From contig NZ_CP044218.1 of NCBI RefSeq assembly GCF_008727715.1, positions 5,005,501 to 5,069,500 of the forward strand: a stretch of 64,000 nt of DNA, written 5' to 3'. Below the pieces are notes generated by a model. It saw only the letters and a program-made list of their open reading frames with translations. It was not told the origin of the DNA and did not search any database. The translations under genes and the position numbers were made by a program. The stretch is from Mesorhizobium terrae. Its GTDB lineage: Bacteria > Pseudomonadota > Alphaproteobacteria > Rhizobiales > Rhizobiaceae. Below are positions 20,861 to 41,063 of the stretch, one piece after another (within the stretch, counting starts at the first letter, position 1; the number at the start of each line of letters is the position of its first letter).

Positions 20861-21570
20861 TATTCCGCTCCCTCAGTGGCCGGAGCCTGTTTGGTGGCCG
20901 CCCGGATCGCTGCCGGCTTCGGCGCGTTGGCAGGCAGCGCCGACTTGACGGCGTCGCGAACCAGGATCCAGGCACCCTTGGTGCCGGGAACCGCGCCGCG
21001 GATCAGGATCAGACCGCGATCGGCGTCGGTCGAAACGACCTCGACGTTCTGGGTGGTGACGCGCGTGTCGCCCAGGTGGCCGGCCATCTTCTTGCCCTTG
21101 AACACCTTGCCGGGGTCCTGGCGCTGACCGGTCGAACCGTGCACGCGGTGCGACAGCGAGTTACCGTGGGTGGCACGGCCGCCGCCGAAATGGTGACGCT
21201 TGATAACGCCCTGGAAGCCCTTACCGGTCGAAGTGCCCGTCACGTCGACCTTCTGGCCGGCGACGAAATGCTCGACCGTGATCTCGGCGCCGACGTCGAG
21301 CATGTTGTCGGCGGAGACGCGGAATTCCGCGACCTTCGACTTCGGCTCCACGGAGGCGGCAGCGAAGTGGCCGCGCAGGGCCTTCGACGTGTTCTTCACC
21401 TTGGCAAGGCCAACGCCGAGCTGGACGGCGGTGTAGCCGTTCTTCTCCTGCGTGCGCTGAGCCACGACCTGGCAGCTCTCCATGCGGAGAACGGTAACGG
21501 GGACATGCTCGCCGGCATCGTTGTAGATGCGGGTCATTCCCACCTTCTGTGCAATTACACCTGAACGCAT
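20860..21570 (-). CDS. rplC: 50S ribosomal protein L3
   Basis: Assembly-initiating large-subunit protein. The 236 residues begin [20 protein letters not shown] and include [20 protein letters not shown] (about 129-148) and [20 protein letters not shown]. The Ala/Pro/Lys-rich C-terminal tail (after ~215) is longer than in E. coli (209 residues), usual for rhizobia. Confidence 0.97.
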   Translation of the reverse strand: MRSGVIAQKVGMTRIYNDAGEHVPVTVLRMESCQVVAQRTQEKNGYTAVQLGVGLAKVKNTSKALRGHFAAASVEPKSKVAEFRVSADNMLDVGAEITVEHFVAGQKVDVTGTSTGKGFQGVIKRHHFGGGRATHGNSLSHRVHGSTGQRQDPGKVFKGKKMAGHLGDTRVTTQNVEVVSTDADRGLILIRGAVPGTKGAWILVRDAVKSALPANAPKPAAIRAATKQAPATEGAE

Positions 21571-21629
21571 AGGTTCATCTTCCTTCAGAGGAGCTGGCCG
21601 GGTTTCCCCACCGGCTCATGTTTCAGCTC

Positions 21630-21938
21630 TTAGAGCTTGATTTCGACGTCCACGCCGGCGGCCAGATCGAGCTTCATCAGCGCATCGACCGTCTGCGGGG
21701 TCGGGTCCACGATGTCGAGAAGGCGCTTGTGAGTGCGCATTTCGAACTGCTCGCGGCTCTTCTTGTCGACGTGCGGCGAGCGGTTGACCGTGAACTTCTC
21801 GATCCTGGTCGGCAGCGGGATCGGGCCGCGGACATTGGCGCCGGTGCGCTTGGCCGTGGAAACGATTTCCCGCGTCGAGGCGTCGAGCACGCGGTGATCG
21901 AACGCTTTAAGTCGGATGCGGATATTCTGTCCGTTCAT
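21630..21938 (-). CDS. rpsJ: 30S ribosomal protein S10
   Basis: Small-subunit head protein, also the NusE partner of NusB in antitermination. The 102 residues begin [20 protein letters not shown] and carry [20 protein letters not shown]. It lies 65 bp after tuf1 with no obvious terminator between, so str and S10 blocks appear to form one transcription unit. Confidence 0.97.
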   Translation of the reverse strand: MNGQNIRIRLKAFDHRVLDASTREIVSTAKRTGANVRGPIPLPTRIEKFTVNRSPHVDKKSREQFEMRTHKRLLDIVDPTPQTVDALMKLDLAAGVDVEIKL

Positions 21939-22003
21939 GCGTCTATTCCTTGTTCTGGCGCGGCGCGGGCGTATCCGCGCCCGCGACAGATCTCTTGTTC
22001 TTC

Positions 22004-23179
<1,176 letters not shown>

Positions 23180-23246
23180 GTGAGGTCTCCATTTCCTGCC
23201 TGCCCGTGAGGGCGTTGAACCTAGTTACGGACGCAATTCCAAGGAA

Positions 23247-25337
23247 TTACGCGTACTTCTTCTGAACTTCCTGGGCGACCGCGGTCGGCACCGGCTCGTA
23301 GTGGTCGAACTGCATCGTGTACTGGGCGCGGCCCTGCGACATCGAACGCAGCGAGTCGACGTACTTGAACATGTTGGCCAGCGGCACCATGGCGTTGACG
23401 ACGACGGCGACACCACGGGTCTCCTGACCCTGGATCTGGCCGCGGCGGCTGTTCAGGTCGCCGATGACGTTGCCGACGTAGTCTTCCGGCGTGACGACCT
23501 CGACCTTCATGATCGGCTCGAGCAGCTGGACGCCGAGCTTCGGAGCAGCTTCCCTGAAAGCGGCGCGCGAGGCGATTTCGAAGGCCAGGACCGAGGAGTC
23601 GACGTCGTGGAAGGCGCCGTCGATGAGCGTCGCCTTGACGCCGATCATCGGGAAGCCAGCGAACGGGCCGGACGACATGACCGAACCGATGCCCTTCTCG
23701 ACGCCGGGGATGTATTCCTTCGGAACCGAACCGCCGACGATCTTGGACTCGAATACGTATTCTTCGCCTTCCGGGTTCGGCTCGAACACCAGCTTGACGC
23801 GGGCGAACTGGCCGGTACCACCGGTCTGCTTCTTGTGGGTGTAGTCCTGCTCGTGAGTACGGGTGATCGTCTCGCGATAGGCAACCTGCGGAGCGCCGAC
23901 ATTGGCCTCGACCTTGAACTCGCGGCGCATGCGGTCGACGATGATGTCGAGGTGAAGTTCACCCATGCCGGCGATGATGGTCTGGCCGCTTTCCTCGTCG
24001 GTCTTGACGCGGAAGGACGGATCTTCAGCAGCCAGACGATGCAGCGCGAGGCCCATCTTTTCCTGGTCGCCCTTGGTCTTCGGCTCGATGGCGATCTGGA
24101 TGACCGGATCCGGGAACTCCATGCGCTCAAGGATCACCGGGTGCAGCGGGTCGCACAGCGTGTCGCCGGTGGTGGTTTCCTTGAGGCCAGCCAGAGCGAC
24201 GATGTCGCCGGCGAAAGCCTCGTCGATGTCGGCGCGCGAGTTTGCGTGCATCTGCAGCATGCGACCGATGCGCTCCTTCTTGCCCTTCACGGTGTTGTCG
24301 AGCGACACACCCTTGGAGAGCTTGCCCGAATAGATGCGGGCGAAGGTGAGCGAACCGACGAACGGATCGTTCATGATCTTGAAGGCGAGCATGGACAGCG
24401 GCTCGTTGTCGTCCGCGTGACGCTCAATTTCCTTCTCGGTCTTGGCGTCGATGCCCTTGATGGCCGGCACGTCGATCGGCGACGGCAGGTATTCGACAAC
24501 GGCGTCGAGCAGCGGCTGCACACCCTTGTTCTTGAAGGCCGAGCCACAGAACATCGGGAAGAACTTGACGGCGATGGTGCCCTTGCGGATGAGCGCGCGG
24601 ATCTCGTCGTTGGTCGGCTGCTTGCCTTCGAGATAGTTGTTCATCGCGTCGTCGTCCATTTCGACGGCGGCTTCGATCATCTTCTCGCGGAACTGCTCAG
24701 CCTTCTCCTTAAGGTCGGCCGGGATCTCGACGACATCCCAGGCAGCGCCCAGGGATTCATCGCGCCAGACCAATGCGTTCATCTCGACCAGGTCGACGAC
24801 GCCCTTGAACTCGGTCTCCGCGCCGATCGGCAGCTGCATGACGACAGCCTGCGCGCCGAGGCGCGAGCCGATCATCTCGTAGGAGCGGTAGAAGTCGGCG
24901 CCGATCTTGTCCATCTTGTTACAGAAGATCATGCGCGGCACGTGGTACTTGTCGGCCTGGCGCCAGACCGTCTCGGTCTGCGGCTCGACACCGGCGTTGG
25001 CGTCGAGCAGCGCGATGGCGCCGTCGAGCACGCGCAGCGAACGCTCGACTTCGATGGTGAAGTCGACGTGGCCGGGGGTGTCGATGATGTTGAAGCGGCG
25101 CAGCTTGCCGTCACGGCCCTTCCAGAAGGTCGTGGTCGCGGCCGACGTGATGGTGATGCCGCGTTCCTGCTCCTGCTCCATCCAGTCCATGGTGGCAGCG
25201 CCGTCGTGGACTTCGCCGATCTTGTGCGACTTGCCCGTGTAATACAGGACGCGCTCAGTCGTCGTCGTCTTGCCGGCGTCGATGTGCGCCATGATACCGA
25301 AATTACGGTAGTCTTCGATTTTATATTCGCGGGCCAT
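23247..25337 (-). CDS. fusA: Elongation factor G
   Basis: Translocase GTPase of the ribosome. The 696 residues begin [20 protein letters not shown] and continue into the P-loop [16 protein letters not shown]3 is DTPGHVDF and G4 is NKMD. Domain IV shows YRETITR and [15 protein letters not shown], and the C-terminus ends in the FDHYEPVP region. Full length; lies between rpsG (30 bp) and tuf1 (67 bp), the standard str-operon order. Confidence 0.98.
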   Translation of the reverse strand: MAREYKIEDYRNFGIMAHIDAGKTTTTERVLYYTGKSHKIGEVHDGAATMDWMEQEQERGITITSAATTTFWKGRDGKLRRFNIIDTPGHVDFTIEVERSLRVLDGAIALLDANAGVEPQTETVWRQADKYHVPRMIFCNKMDKIGADFYRSYEMIGSRLGAQAVVMQLPIGAETEFKGVVDLVEMNALVWRDESLGAAWDVVEIPADLKEKAEQFREKMIEAAVEMDDDAMNNYLEGKQPTNDEIRALIRKGTIAVKFFPMFCGSAFKNKGVQPLLDAVVEYLPSPIDVPAIKGIDAKTEKEIERHADDNEPLSMLAFKIMNDPFVGSLTFARIYSGKLSKGVSLDNTVKGKKERIGRMLQMHANSRADIDEAFAGDIVALAGLKETTTGDTLCDPLHPVILERMEFPDPVIQIAIEPKTKGDQEKMGLALHRLAAEDPSFRVKTDEESGQTIIAGMGELHLDIIVDRMRREFKVEANVGAPQVAYRETITRTHEQDYTHKKQTGGTGQFARVKLVFEPNPEGEEYVFESKIVGGSVPKEYIPGVEKGIGSVMSSGPFAGFPMIGVKATLIDGAFHDVDSSVLAFEIASRAAFREAAPKLGVQLLEPIMKVEVVTPEDYVGNVIGDLNSRRGQIQGQETRGVAVVVNAMVPLANMFKYVDSLRSMSQGRAQYTMQFDHYEPVPTAVAQEVQKKYA

Positions 25338-25367
25338 GATAGATGCCTCTCAGTCTCTCGCCACGCC

Positions 25368-25850
<483 letters not shown>

Positions 25851-25901
25851 TCAATCTCGCAGGCCCGACGCACAAACAAAAAGCGCCGAAGCCGGAAAAC
25901 C

Positions 25902-26273
25902 TTACTTCGGACGCTTGGCGCCGTACTTCGAACGGCGCTGCTTGCGGTTCTTGACGCCCTGGGTGTCGAGCACGCCACGAATGACGTGGTAGCGCACACC
26001 CGGCAGATCCTTGACGCGACCGCCGCGGATCATGACCACGGAGTGCTCCTGAAGGTTATGGCCTTCACCCGGGATGTAGCCGATCACCTCGAAACCGTTG
26101 GTCAGGCGAATCTTCGCAACCTTACGCAGAGCCGAGTTCGGCTTCTTCGGCGTGGTGGTGTAGACGCGCGTGCAGACGCCCCGCTTCTGCGGGTTCTGCT
26201 GCATTGCAGGGACCTTGTTTCGCGTTGCCGGCACCTGGCGCGGCTTGCGGATCAGCTGGTTTACGGTAGGCAT
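25902..26273 (-). CDS. rpsL: 30S ribosomal protein S12
   Basis: Decoding-centre protein. The 123 residues begin [20 protein letters not shown]. The streptomycin-relevant lysines are wild type in [12 protein letters not shown] and [13 protein letters not shown], so no ribosomal streptomycin resistance is predicted. First gene of the 19-kb supercluster; the promoter must lie in the 466-bp interval upstream, but I could not fix a convincing -35/-10 pair. Confidence 0.98.
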   Translation of the reverse strand: MPTVNQLIRKPRQVPATRNKVPAMQQNPQKRGVCTRVYTTTPKKPNSALRKVAKIRLTNGFEVIGYIPGEGHNLQEHSVVMIRGGRVKDLPGVRYHVIRGVLDTQGVKNRKQRRSKYGAKRPK

Positions 26274-26739
26274 TAAACCTTCCTTCTAGTTCTCAATCTC
26301 GTGTCGCAAACCCGTTCAGGGCCGTTTCAAGCGGTTTCCATACGCAAATTCGGGCCGAAACCGCACGCTTACGGTCTTGCCCGAACAATAAGCAGAGGAA
26401 GCGGAAGCCGCTTCATGCACGCCGGAAATGTCGTTTCGCTCGTAAAACGAACCCTGTTTGAGGCAAACTCCAAGGCGCGACGCCTCGGAAAAGCTGACCT
26501 CACATCGGTTCAGACTGGGCGGCTTCTACTCGCAACACGGCAAACCGTCAACCCCGCAGCCCTACAAATTCCGCCTTTGCCGGGGCGCGGCAGCCATGCA
26601 TGCAGCGCATGTAATATTCTTGCGCCTTTTTGGGCGCGCGAGGAAGAAAGTGACCCACTTGCGACTGTCGCCTTGACCGGCTTCGTGCAAAAACAGGCAA
26701 AAGCGCCGCTTGAGACGCCTATCCCAAAGGAATCAGCCC
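26274..26739. promoter_or_regulatory. Divergent control region of the str-S10-spc-alpha supercluster
   Basis: 466 bp without a gene, between rpsL (minus) and the small plus-strand gene at 26740. It should hold the main ribosomal-cluster promoter and leader. The rpsL SD (AAGGAAGG) is visible at 26278-26288. A palindrome-like GCATGCATGCAGCGCATG lies near 26594-26611. No promoter hexamers stand out clearly on either strand. Confidence 0.5.
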
Positions 26740-27036
26740 TTGCAAGACCCGATAAACGACAATGACGAACCGCGTCCGGTCATCATCATCACCGGCAGGG
26801 TCTGGAAAAAGAAAGGCGGCAAGTCGGAAGGCGTCCACGTCATGCTGATCGCGCCCGACGATGATTCTGCCGTGCGGCGTGCATTGGAATCACTCGCCGC
26901 CGAAGGTTATGCCGAAGCGGAGCTCGACCAGATCGGCGAGATGCAGGGCGAGCCCGACGACGAACCGCATATCTCCGCCTATCAGGGCGCGCTCGAAGGC
27001 GAAGTCTCGATCGTCACCTTCGACGAGCCGATCTGA
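26740..27036 (+). CDS. Small conserved acidic protein of unknown function
   Basis: A 98-residue protein starting at TTG 26740, chosen because AAAGGA lies 9 bp upstream; an open frame continues back to 26710 without an SD. It contains [20 protein letters not shown] and a very acidic C-terminal half ([40 protein letters not shown]). I recall similar proteins in rhizobia labelled 'transcriptional regulator', but no DNA-binding motif is visible, so I do not adopt that name. It is 40 bp ahead of the PLP enzyme gene and may be cotranscribed. Confidence 0.7.
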   Translation: MQDPINDNDEPRPVIIITGRVWKKKGGKSEGVHVMLIAPDDDSAVRRALESLAAEGYAEAELDQIGEMQGEPDDEPHISAYQGALEGEVSIVTFDEPI

Positions 27037-27076
27037 GCGGACGCCGGCGATGGGAGGCAAGCAGGGTCACAAGACG

Positions 27077-28162
27077 ATGTCACGGGATTGGGCGGATCGC
27101 GCCATCGCGGCGATCGAGGCGGACCAGCATCGCTCGGCCGATACCCATCTGTGGAAGCTCGACGTACCCGCCCTGCCCGGCATCGACCTTTATCTGAAGG
27201 ATGAATCCACGCATCCGACCGGCAGCCTGAAGCACCGGCTGGCGCGCTCGCTTTTTCTCTATGCCCTGTGCAACGGCCTGATCCGCGAAGGCACCGCCGT
27301 GGTCGAGGCCTCTTCCGGCTCCACCGCCGTTTCGGAAGCCTATTTCGCGCGCATGATCGGCACGCCCTTCTACGCGGTGATGCCGCGCTCGACCTCGCGC
27401 GAGAAGATCGCCGCCATCGAGCATTATGGCGGTAACTGCCACTTCATCGACGACGGCCGGCGCATCTACGCCGAATCGGCGGAACTCGCCGAACGGCTCG
27501 GCGGCTACTTCATGGACCAGTTCACCCATGCCGAACGCGCCACGGACTGGCGCGGCAACAACAACATCGCCGAATCGATCTTCCAGCAGATGCGCGAGGA
27601 GCGCTTCCCGGTGCCTTCCTGGGTGGTGATGGGCGCCGGCACCGGCGGCACATCTGCCACCATCGGCCGCTACATCCGCTATAAGCGCCATGCGACGAGG
27701 CTGTCGGTCGCCGACGTCGAATATTCCGCCTTCTTCGAAGGCTACTCGACACACGATACCGCCTGTTCCTGCGAGCGACCGTCGCGCATCGAGGGCATCG
27801 GCCGGCCGCGCGTCGAGCCGTCCTTCGTGCCGGGTGTCATCGACCATATGCTGCGCATACCCGACGCGGTGTCGATCGCGGCCAAGCGTGTTTTGTCGCG
27901 CCGGCTTGGACGCCGCGTCGGCGGCTCGACCGGCACCAATTTCGCGGCCATGTGCTTTCACGCCGCCCGCATGATCGCGGCGAAGCAAAGCGGTTCGGTG
28001 GTGACGCTGATCTGCGATTCGGGCGAGCGTTACGCCAACACCTATTATTCCGACGACTGGCTGATGGCGAACGCCATCGACCCCTCGCCTTTCGAGCCGG
28101 CGATCGAGCGTTTCCTGGCCGGCGGCCCATTCGAACTCAAACTGGAAGAAAGCTGGCGATGA
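27077..28162 (+). CDS. PLP-dependent cysteine synthase-like enzyme (fold type II)
   Basis: A 361-residue member of the cysteine synthase/cystathionine beta-synthase fold-type-II family. The PLP lysine is Lys52 in [13 protein letters not shown]; the substrate loop appears as [20 protein letters not shown] and the phosphate-binding glycine loop as [14 protein letters not shown]. It differs from CysK/CysM in having insertions with cysteines ([12 protein letters not shown]) and a longer C-terminus, so it is a distinct subfamily, possibly a desulfhydrase. The start is ATG 27077 or 27050 in the same frame. Its stop overlaps the next start by 4 bp (ATGA), a sign of coupled translation. Confidence 0.85.
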   Translation: MSRDWADRAIAAIEADQHRSADTHLWKLDVPALPGIDLYLKDESTHPTGSLKHRLARSLFLYALCNGLIREGTAVVEASSGSTAVSEAYFARMIGTPFYAVMPRSTSREKIAAIEHYGGNCHFIDDGRRIYAESAELAERLGGYFMDQFTHAERATDWRGNNNIAESIFQQMREERFPVPSWVVMGAGTGGTSATIGRYIRYKRHATRLSVADVEYSAFFEGYSTHDTACSCERPSRIEGIGRPRVEPSFVPGVIDHMLRIPDAVSIAAKRVLSRRLGRRVGGSTGTNFAAMCFHAARMIAAKQSGSVVTLICDSGERYANTYYSDDWLMANAIDPSPFEPAIERFLAGGPFELKLEESWR

Positions 28163-29091
28163 CCAAAGCGCAGCCCATCAACATCGCCATTGTCGGCGTC
28201 GGCAAGATCGCCCGGGATCAGCATCTGCCGGCCCTGGCAAAAGACGGCGACTACAAGCTCGTCGCCGCTGCCAGCCGGCATGGGAAGGTGGACGGCGTTC
28301 CCAATTTCGAGAGCATCGAGGCGCTTCTGGCGGCCTCGCCCGAGGTCGAGGCGGTGTCGCTGTGCATGCCGCCGCAGGTTCGCCACGACGCCGCGCGCGC
28401 GGCGATCCTGGCCGGCAAGCACGTCTTCCTCGAAAAGCCGCCCGGCGCGACGGTGAGCGAGGTGGAACATCTGAAGGCGCTGGCCGCGGAAAAGGGCGTG
28501 ACGCTGTTCGCCTCCTGGCATTCGCGTTATGCGCCGGCAGTCGAGGCCGCACGAAGCTTCCTTGCGTCGGCGAGGATCAAATCAGCCGCCATCAACTGGA
28601 AGGAAGACGTGCGGCGCTGGCACCCGAACCAGGAATGGATATGGCAGGCCGGCGGCTTCGGCGTCTTCGATCCCGGCATCAACGCGCTTTCCATCGCCAC
28701 CCATATCCTGCCGCCGATGTTCATCACCGAGGCGACGCTCGATTTCCCCGAGAACCGAGACGCGCCGATCGCCGCCCAGGTTTCGTTCCGGACCAGCGAA
28801 GGCACCCCGGTAGCCGTCGATTTCGACTGGCGCCAGACCGGACCGCAAAGCTGGGACATCCTGGCGGAGACCGACAAGGGTTTTATGGTGCTGTCCGGCG
28901 GCGGCACCAGGCTCGAGGTTGAGGGCAAGGTTCTCAAGGACGAGAAGGAAACCGAATATCCGATGCTCTACCGCCGCTTCGCCAAACTGGTGCACGACCG
29001 GACCTCGGATGTCGACCTCGCGCCGCTGCAGCACGTGGCCGACGCCTTCATGCTGGGCAAGCGCAACGTCGTCGAACCGTTCTTCGACTAA
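28159..29091 (+). CDS. Gfo/Idh/MocA oxidoreductase, L-arabinose/D-galactose 1-dehydrogenase-like
   Basis: A 310-residue NAD(P)-dependent oxidoreductase. The N-terminal Rossmann motif reads [18 protein letters not shown] (residues 9-26) and the cofactor-binding EKPPGA lies near residue 93. The stretches [20 protein letters not shown] and [13 protein letters not shown] closely resemble, from memory, the L-arabinose 1-dehydrogenase of Azospirillum and bacterial D-galactose 1-dehydrogenases, which oxidise the aldose to the lactone. No downstream lactonase or dehydratase is present, so the pathway is incomplete here. The start is ATG 28159, overlapping the preceding stop; longer frames back to 27952 run inside that gene. 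Confidence 0.85.
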   Translation: MTKAQPINIAIVGVGKIARDQHLPALAKDGDYKLVAAASRHGKVDGVPNFESIEALLAASPEVEAVSLCMPPQVRHDAARAAILAGKHVFLEKPPGATVSEVEHLKALAAEKGVTLFASWHSRYAPAVEAARSFLASARIKSAAINWKEDVRRWHPNQEWIWQAGGFGVFDPGINALSIATHILPPMFITEATLDFPENRDAPIAAQVSFRTSEGTPVAVDFDWRQTGPQSWDILAETDKGFMVLSGGGTRLEVEGKVLKDEKETEYPMLYRRFAKLVHDRTSDVDLAPLQHVADAFMLGKRNVVEPFFD

Positions 29092-29143
29092 GCCTACGAG
29101 GCGGGCCTTGGCCGCAAACTCGCCCGAATCCATTGCTTGATGG

Positions 29144-29174
29144 CTGCGCCCCGATTTTTCGGGGCTGCGATTTT
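29144..29174 (+). terminator. Terminator after the aldose dehydrogenase-like gene
   Basis: GCCCCGA (29148-29154) pairs with TCGGGGC (29159-29165) over a TTTT loop, followed by TGCGATTTT. About 55 bp after the stop at 29091. Confidence 0.65.
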
Positions 29175-29233
29175 CAGCAGGCTACCGGAACGGCGACCTT
29201 CGCCGCGGTGTGCGCTGGCAAGGGGGGACTGGC

Positions 29234-29776
29234 ATGGACCAGGCTATTACGGGATGGATCAACGGACCGGCGGGCGAAAACGCCATGCTGGACGCGGTGA
29301 TGCTGGCGCTGACCGAATTCGGCGTGCCGGCGCTGATCCTATTGGTCGTGTTGCAATGGTGGCGCAGCGGCGAGCGGCAACATGCCCGCCATACCGCCGT
29401 CGTCGCCGGCCTCGCCTTCCTGATCGGGCTCGGCGTCAACCAGCTCATCCTGCTCTTCCTGCACCGCATGCGCCCCTATGATGCCGGCGTCAGCCACCTG
29501 ATCATCAGCCCGAGCGCCGACTGGTCCTTCCCCTCGGACCATGCAACCGCATCCTTCGCCATCGCGGCGAGCTTCCTGATGAGCCGGCTGAAGCGGCTGG
29601 GCGCCGTCTTCCTCGCCATCGCTACCGCAGTCTGCATTTCGCGGGTCTATGTCGGCACCCACTATATCAGCGATGTCGCGGGCGGTGCCGTGACCGGCAT
29701 TGCCGCAGCCGTTGTCGTCGGCCTGCTCTATCGGGAAGGTACGAGGCTCGACCGCGCGGTAACGAGCATTCTGTAG
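29234..29776 (+). CDS. PAP2-family membrane phosphatase (undecaprenyl-diphosphatase-like)
   Basis: A 180-residue integral membrane phosphatase. The three PAP2 motifs are present: LFLHRMRP ending at residue 81, FPSDHATAS (PSDH 100-103) and SRVYVGTHYISD (Arg137, His143, Asp147). Several membrane segments surround them. The family removes phosphates from lipid phosphates; the small size and the motif spacing fit BcrC-type undecaprenyl pyrophosphate phosphatases, but other lipid phosphates are possible. ATG 29234 follows a GGGGGG stretch at 6 bp, preferred over the GTG at 29210. It converges on ogt. Confidence 0.88.
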   Translation: MDQAITGWINGPAGENAMLDAVMLALTEFGVPALILLVVLQWWRSGERQHARHTAVVAGLAFLIGLGVNQLILLFLHRMRPYDAGVSHLIISPSADWSFPSDHATASFAIAASFLMSRLKRLGAVFLAIATAVCISRVYVGTHYISDVAGGAVTGIAAAVVVGLLYREGTRLDRAVTSIL

Positions 29777-29808
29777 CCAAGCGGCCATTCGCTCGAACCT
29801 GTTTCAAT

Positions 29809-30348
29809 CTACGATGCAGCGTGGCGCGCCTCATGGTCGATGAGCCAGCGTTTGCGCTCCAGGCCGCCGCCATAGTTGGTAAGGTCGCCATTCGCGCCAA
29901 CCAGGCGATGACAGGGAACGACGATCGACATCGGGTTCGAACCGTTGGCATGGCCGACGGCGCGGGCCGCCTGCGGGCGGCCAAGCCGCAGCGCGAAAGC
30001 GCCATAGGCCAGCGTTTCCCCCGGCCGGATGTCGCGCAAGGCCGTCCACATCGCGTTCTGGAACGGCGTGCCGTCGAGCCGAACGGGCAAGTCCCGAAGC
30101 GAGCCGACCCCACCGTCGAAATAGGCCGCGAAGGCCTCGCGCGTGCGTCTGGAGACGGTGCCTGCCCTCAGCGCAAAACGGCCCGACGCCAGCCGGTGAT
30201 GCAGCCAGCGCTCCATGCGGTCGTCGCAATCGGCGAATTCGACCATGAACAGTGCGTCCGTCTCGTCCTCGATCACGACGAGCGCTCCGATCGGCGTGGC
30301 GACCGATGCCGAGGTCAGCGTGCTTTGAACCTTGTTCCCGCGCGTCAT
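29809..30348 (-). CDS. ogt: Methylated-DNA--[protein]-cysteine S-methyltransferase
   Basis: Suicidal repair of O6-alkylguanine and O4-alkylthymine. The 179-residue protein has the helix-turn-helix and active-site region FQNAMWTALRDIRPGETLAY and SIVVPCHRLVGANGDLTNYG, with acceptor Cys146 in the PCHR motif. It lacks the Ada N-terminal zinc domain, so it is Ogt-type. It lies 112 bp downstream of a 2OG-Fe(II) oxygenase gene in the same direction, consistent with an alkylation-repair unit. Confidence 0.94.
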   Translation of the reverse strand: MTRGNKVQSTLTSASVATPIGALVVIEDETDALFMVEFADCDDRMERWLHHRLASGRFALRAGTVSRRTREAFAAYFDGGVGSLRDLPVRLDGTPFQNAMWTALRDIRPGETLAYGAFALRLGRPQAARAVGHANGSNPMSIVVPCHRLVGANGDLTNYGGGLERKRWLIDHEARHAAS

Positions 30349-30460
30349 CGCACGATCTCCCCAATGGCTGGTCCGAACCGGCGGCAGCTTAATGGCTCCG
30401 TGCTCGTATTGATGTCAGGAGCGTCGGGAAGATCACAGGAAAAGAAGCCCGTCATGTCGT

Positions 30461-31207
30461 TCAGCGGGCATCATGGAAGATGATGCCGACCGTGTGGCGA
30501 TGCCCTGAACGGACGCGGCTGACGCCGTGGCGCAGGTTGACGCGATAGTTGCCTTTCGTACCCTGCACCGGCCGGTTGTGTACGGCAAACGCCACGGCAT
30601 CGCCGCGCCTGAGCGGCACCACTTCGGCGCGGCTTTGCATGCGCGGGCGCTGTTCGGTCAGCACGAACTCGCCGCCGGTGAAATCTCGGCCGGGCTCCGA
30701 CAGAAGGACCGCCACCTGGATGGGAAAAGCCAGATCGCCATAGAGGTCCTGATGCAGGCAATTGAAGTCGCCGGGCTGATATTGCAGCAGAAGCGGCGTC
30801 GGCCGCGTCTGTCCGGCGCCGCGGCAAAGATCGAGATAGTCGGCATGCGCGGCGGGATAATGCTGGTCGATGCCCATGCGTGCATTCCAGGCATTGGCGA
30901 CCACCGACAGGCGCGGGTAGAGCGCCGAACGCAGGCCGCCGATCAGATCCGGCAGCGGATATCTGAAATAGCGGTATTCGCCCTTGCCGAAGCCGTGGCG
31001 AGCCATGACGACGTGGCTGCGGAAATGCTCTTCGTACGGGTAAAGCCGAGCGATCTCGGCGCATTCGTCGCCCAACAACAGCCCTTCGAGCACGGCGCAG
31101 CCATAGCTGTCGAGCTCGGCGCCGATGGCTGTCCAGTCGTAACCGGCGACACGGTTTTCGGCGGAAATCCTGGGCATGTGTTCAGGCATTTTGACGGTGG
31201 CCTCCAT
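30461..31207 (-). CDS. 2OG-Fe(II) oxygenase, probable alkylated-nucleobase repair type
   Basis: A 248-residue non-haem iron oxygenase. The iron ligands appear as His152 and Asp154 (FNCLHQDLYGDLAFPIQVAV) with a distal His (210 or 227) and the 2-oxoglutarate Arg in KGNYRVNLRHGVSR. The sequence fits, as I recall it, the Pfam family described as an oxygenase acting on damaged DNA (Oxygenase-NA) rather than classic AlkB. Standing directly upstream of ogt supports an alkylation-repair role; the substrate is inferred. No Ada operator is recognisable. Confidence 0.78.
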   Translation of the reverse strand: MEATVKMPEHMPRISAENRVAGYDWTAIGAELDSYGCAVLEGLLLGDECAEIARLYPYEEHFRSHVVMARHGFGKGEYRYFRYPLPDLIGGLRSALYPRLSVVANAWNARMGIDQHYPAAHADYLDLCRGAGQTRPTPLLLQYQPGDFNCLHQDLYGDLAFPIQVAVLLSEPGRDFTGGEFVLTEQRPRMQSRAEVVPLRRGDAVAFAVHNRPVQGTKGNYRVNLRHGVSRVRSGHRHTVGIIFHDAR

Positions 31208-31313
31208 GGCGGGTTCCTCGGGCGGCGCCGACGGCTCACCGAGCCGAAACGCGCATCATGGGGCCGAGGCTACCCAGTGCCTGTCGCCACCGCATTCCGT
31301 TTCTTGCGTTGTT

Positions 31314-31799
31314 TCAGCAATCGCCGGCGCGCAGCGATTTCGACAGGCGGGCGACGATGGGATCGAACGCCTTCTGCGCGGCCTTGTCGTATTCGAGACG
31401 GAAATAGGCCGCCGCGCCGTCGCAGACCGGGATCGCCCGTTCGAAGAAGATGCGGCCGTCCTTTGAGCCCGACCAGACCGCCCATTTGGCTTTGTGCCGT
31501 TCATAGGTGACGGACCAGCCGTCCGCCTGCTCCTGCCCGACGCGCCACTTCACCTCGTTCGGGAAATCGCGGTCGCTCAGATAGCCACCCCAGACCGCAA
31601 GTTCCGCTTGCCCATCCGGCGATTTCGCGGTGCCGCCATCGCCGTTTTCGGCCTCCTCGATCGCGGAGAAGCCCGGCGGCACGTCGATCCAGTAATTGTA
31701 GCGGGCATTGCCGTAGGGCGTCCAAGCAGCCGCCAAAGCCGGCAATATCGCGGCAAAAACAGCGCAGATCATGCTGAACGCGAATGCGGTGCATCTCAT
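31314..31799 (-). CDS. Exported protein of unknown function
   Basis: A 161-residue protein starting at ATG 31799, which puts a clear Sec signal peptide at the N-terminus (MRCTAFAFSMICAVFAAILP, cleavage near ALAAA). The open frame back to 31883 would bury that signal. The mature part is rich in aromatic residues (WTPYGNARYNYWIDVPPGFS) and contains two cysteines, one near the C-terminal end, which could form a disulfide. I do not recognise a family. Transcribed toward the rpoC terminator's opposite side; probably monocistronic. Confidence 0.7.
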   Translation of the reverse strand: MRCTAFAFSMICAVFAAILPALAAAWTPYGNARYNYWIDVPPGFSAIEEAENGDGGTAKSPDGQAELAVWGGYLSDRDFPNEVKWRVGQEQADGWSVTYERHKAKWAVWSGSKDGRIFFERAIPVCDGAAAYFRLEYDKAAQKAFDPIVARLSKSLRAGDC

Positions 31800-31885
31800 G
31801 GCGGCCCCACACGACTGTTGACCGCCGATCAATAACCAAGATGAGGCTTGAACACCACGGTCTGGCGCACTGGCCAGCCGCACAC

Positions 31886-31921
31886 CGCCAAAAAAGAAAA
31901 AGGGGCCGAAAGGCCCCTTTT
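31886..31921 (-). terminator. Intrinsic terminator of the rpoBC operon
   Basis: Ten-bp perfect stem (31898-31907 with 31912-31921), tetraloop, then on the minus strand TTTTTCTTTTTT. It starts 20 bp beyond the rpoC stop. Confidence 0.95.
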
Positions 31922-31941
31922 CCGTGTCGTTTTACCGTCGC

Positions 31942-36138
<4,197 letters not shown>

Positions 36139-36267
36139 GCCATTCTCCTTTTCGGGGTCCTCGAAAACCCCTTTGCATGTGACTGCGAGCCACCGCTCGC
36201 GAAGGCCGGCGTGAGCCGGAAAATCCGTGGCAGGCGCCGATGAACTCCGCGCCTGCTTTGTGCCGTG

Positions 36268-40404
<4,137 letters not shown>

Positions 40405-40528
40405 CGTCGCTCCTTGGCTAGCTCTCTTGGGGCAGGCTTTCGCCTCGACCTGCCTTGCAATTCTCGACCGCTTCCGCCAGCGGCCCATCGGGTTGCCCCT
40501 CGCCTTGCGGCGCCGGGCCAGAACGGTT

Positions 40529-40579
40529 GAAAACCCGTTTCCTGAGAGCCGTCATCCGGCCCTCAGGAAAGAGGTTTTC
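40529..40579 (-). promoter_or_regulatory. Long hairpin in the rplL-rpoB spacer (attenuator or processing site)
   Basis: Left arm GAAAACCCGTTTCCTGAG (40529-40546) and right arm CTCAGGAAAGAGGTTTTC (40562-40579) pair over 16 of 18 positions with one 2-nt internal mismatch. It lies 125 bp before the rpoB start. In E. coli the equivalent spacer holds an attenuator and an RNase III site; the same role here is inference. Confidence 0.7.
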
Positions 40580-40583
40580 ACAG

Positions 40584-40624
40584 CGTCCTTTCAAGGACCG
40601 GCGGACGGCTGATGCCGTCCGCCG
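40584..40624 (-). terminator. Hairpins directly after rplL (partial terminator candidate)
   Basis: CGGCGGACGGC (40599-40609) pairs perfectly with GCCGTCCGCCG (40614-40624) over a 4-nt loop, 10 bp beyond the rplL stop. A smaller GTCCTT/AAGGAC stem (40585-40598) follows. There is no T run, which would fit partial rather than complete termination before rpoB. Confidence 0.55.
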
Positions 40625-40634
40625 AAACCCTGAA

Positions 40635-41012
<378 letters not shown>

Positions 41013-41063
41013 TTTGATATTCCTTTATAAGGTTCGAACGTGTTGTTGTGATGAGGAACGGCC

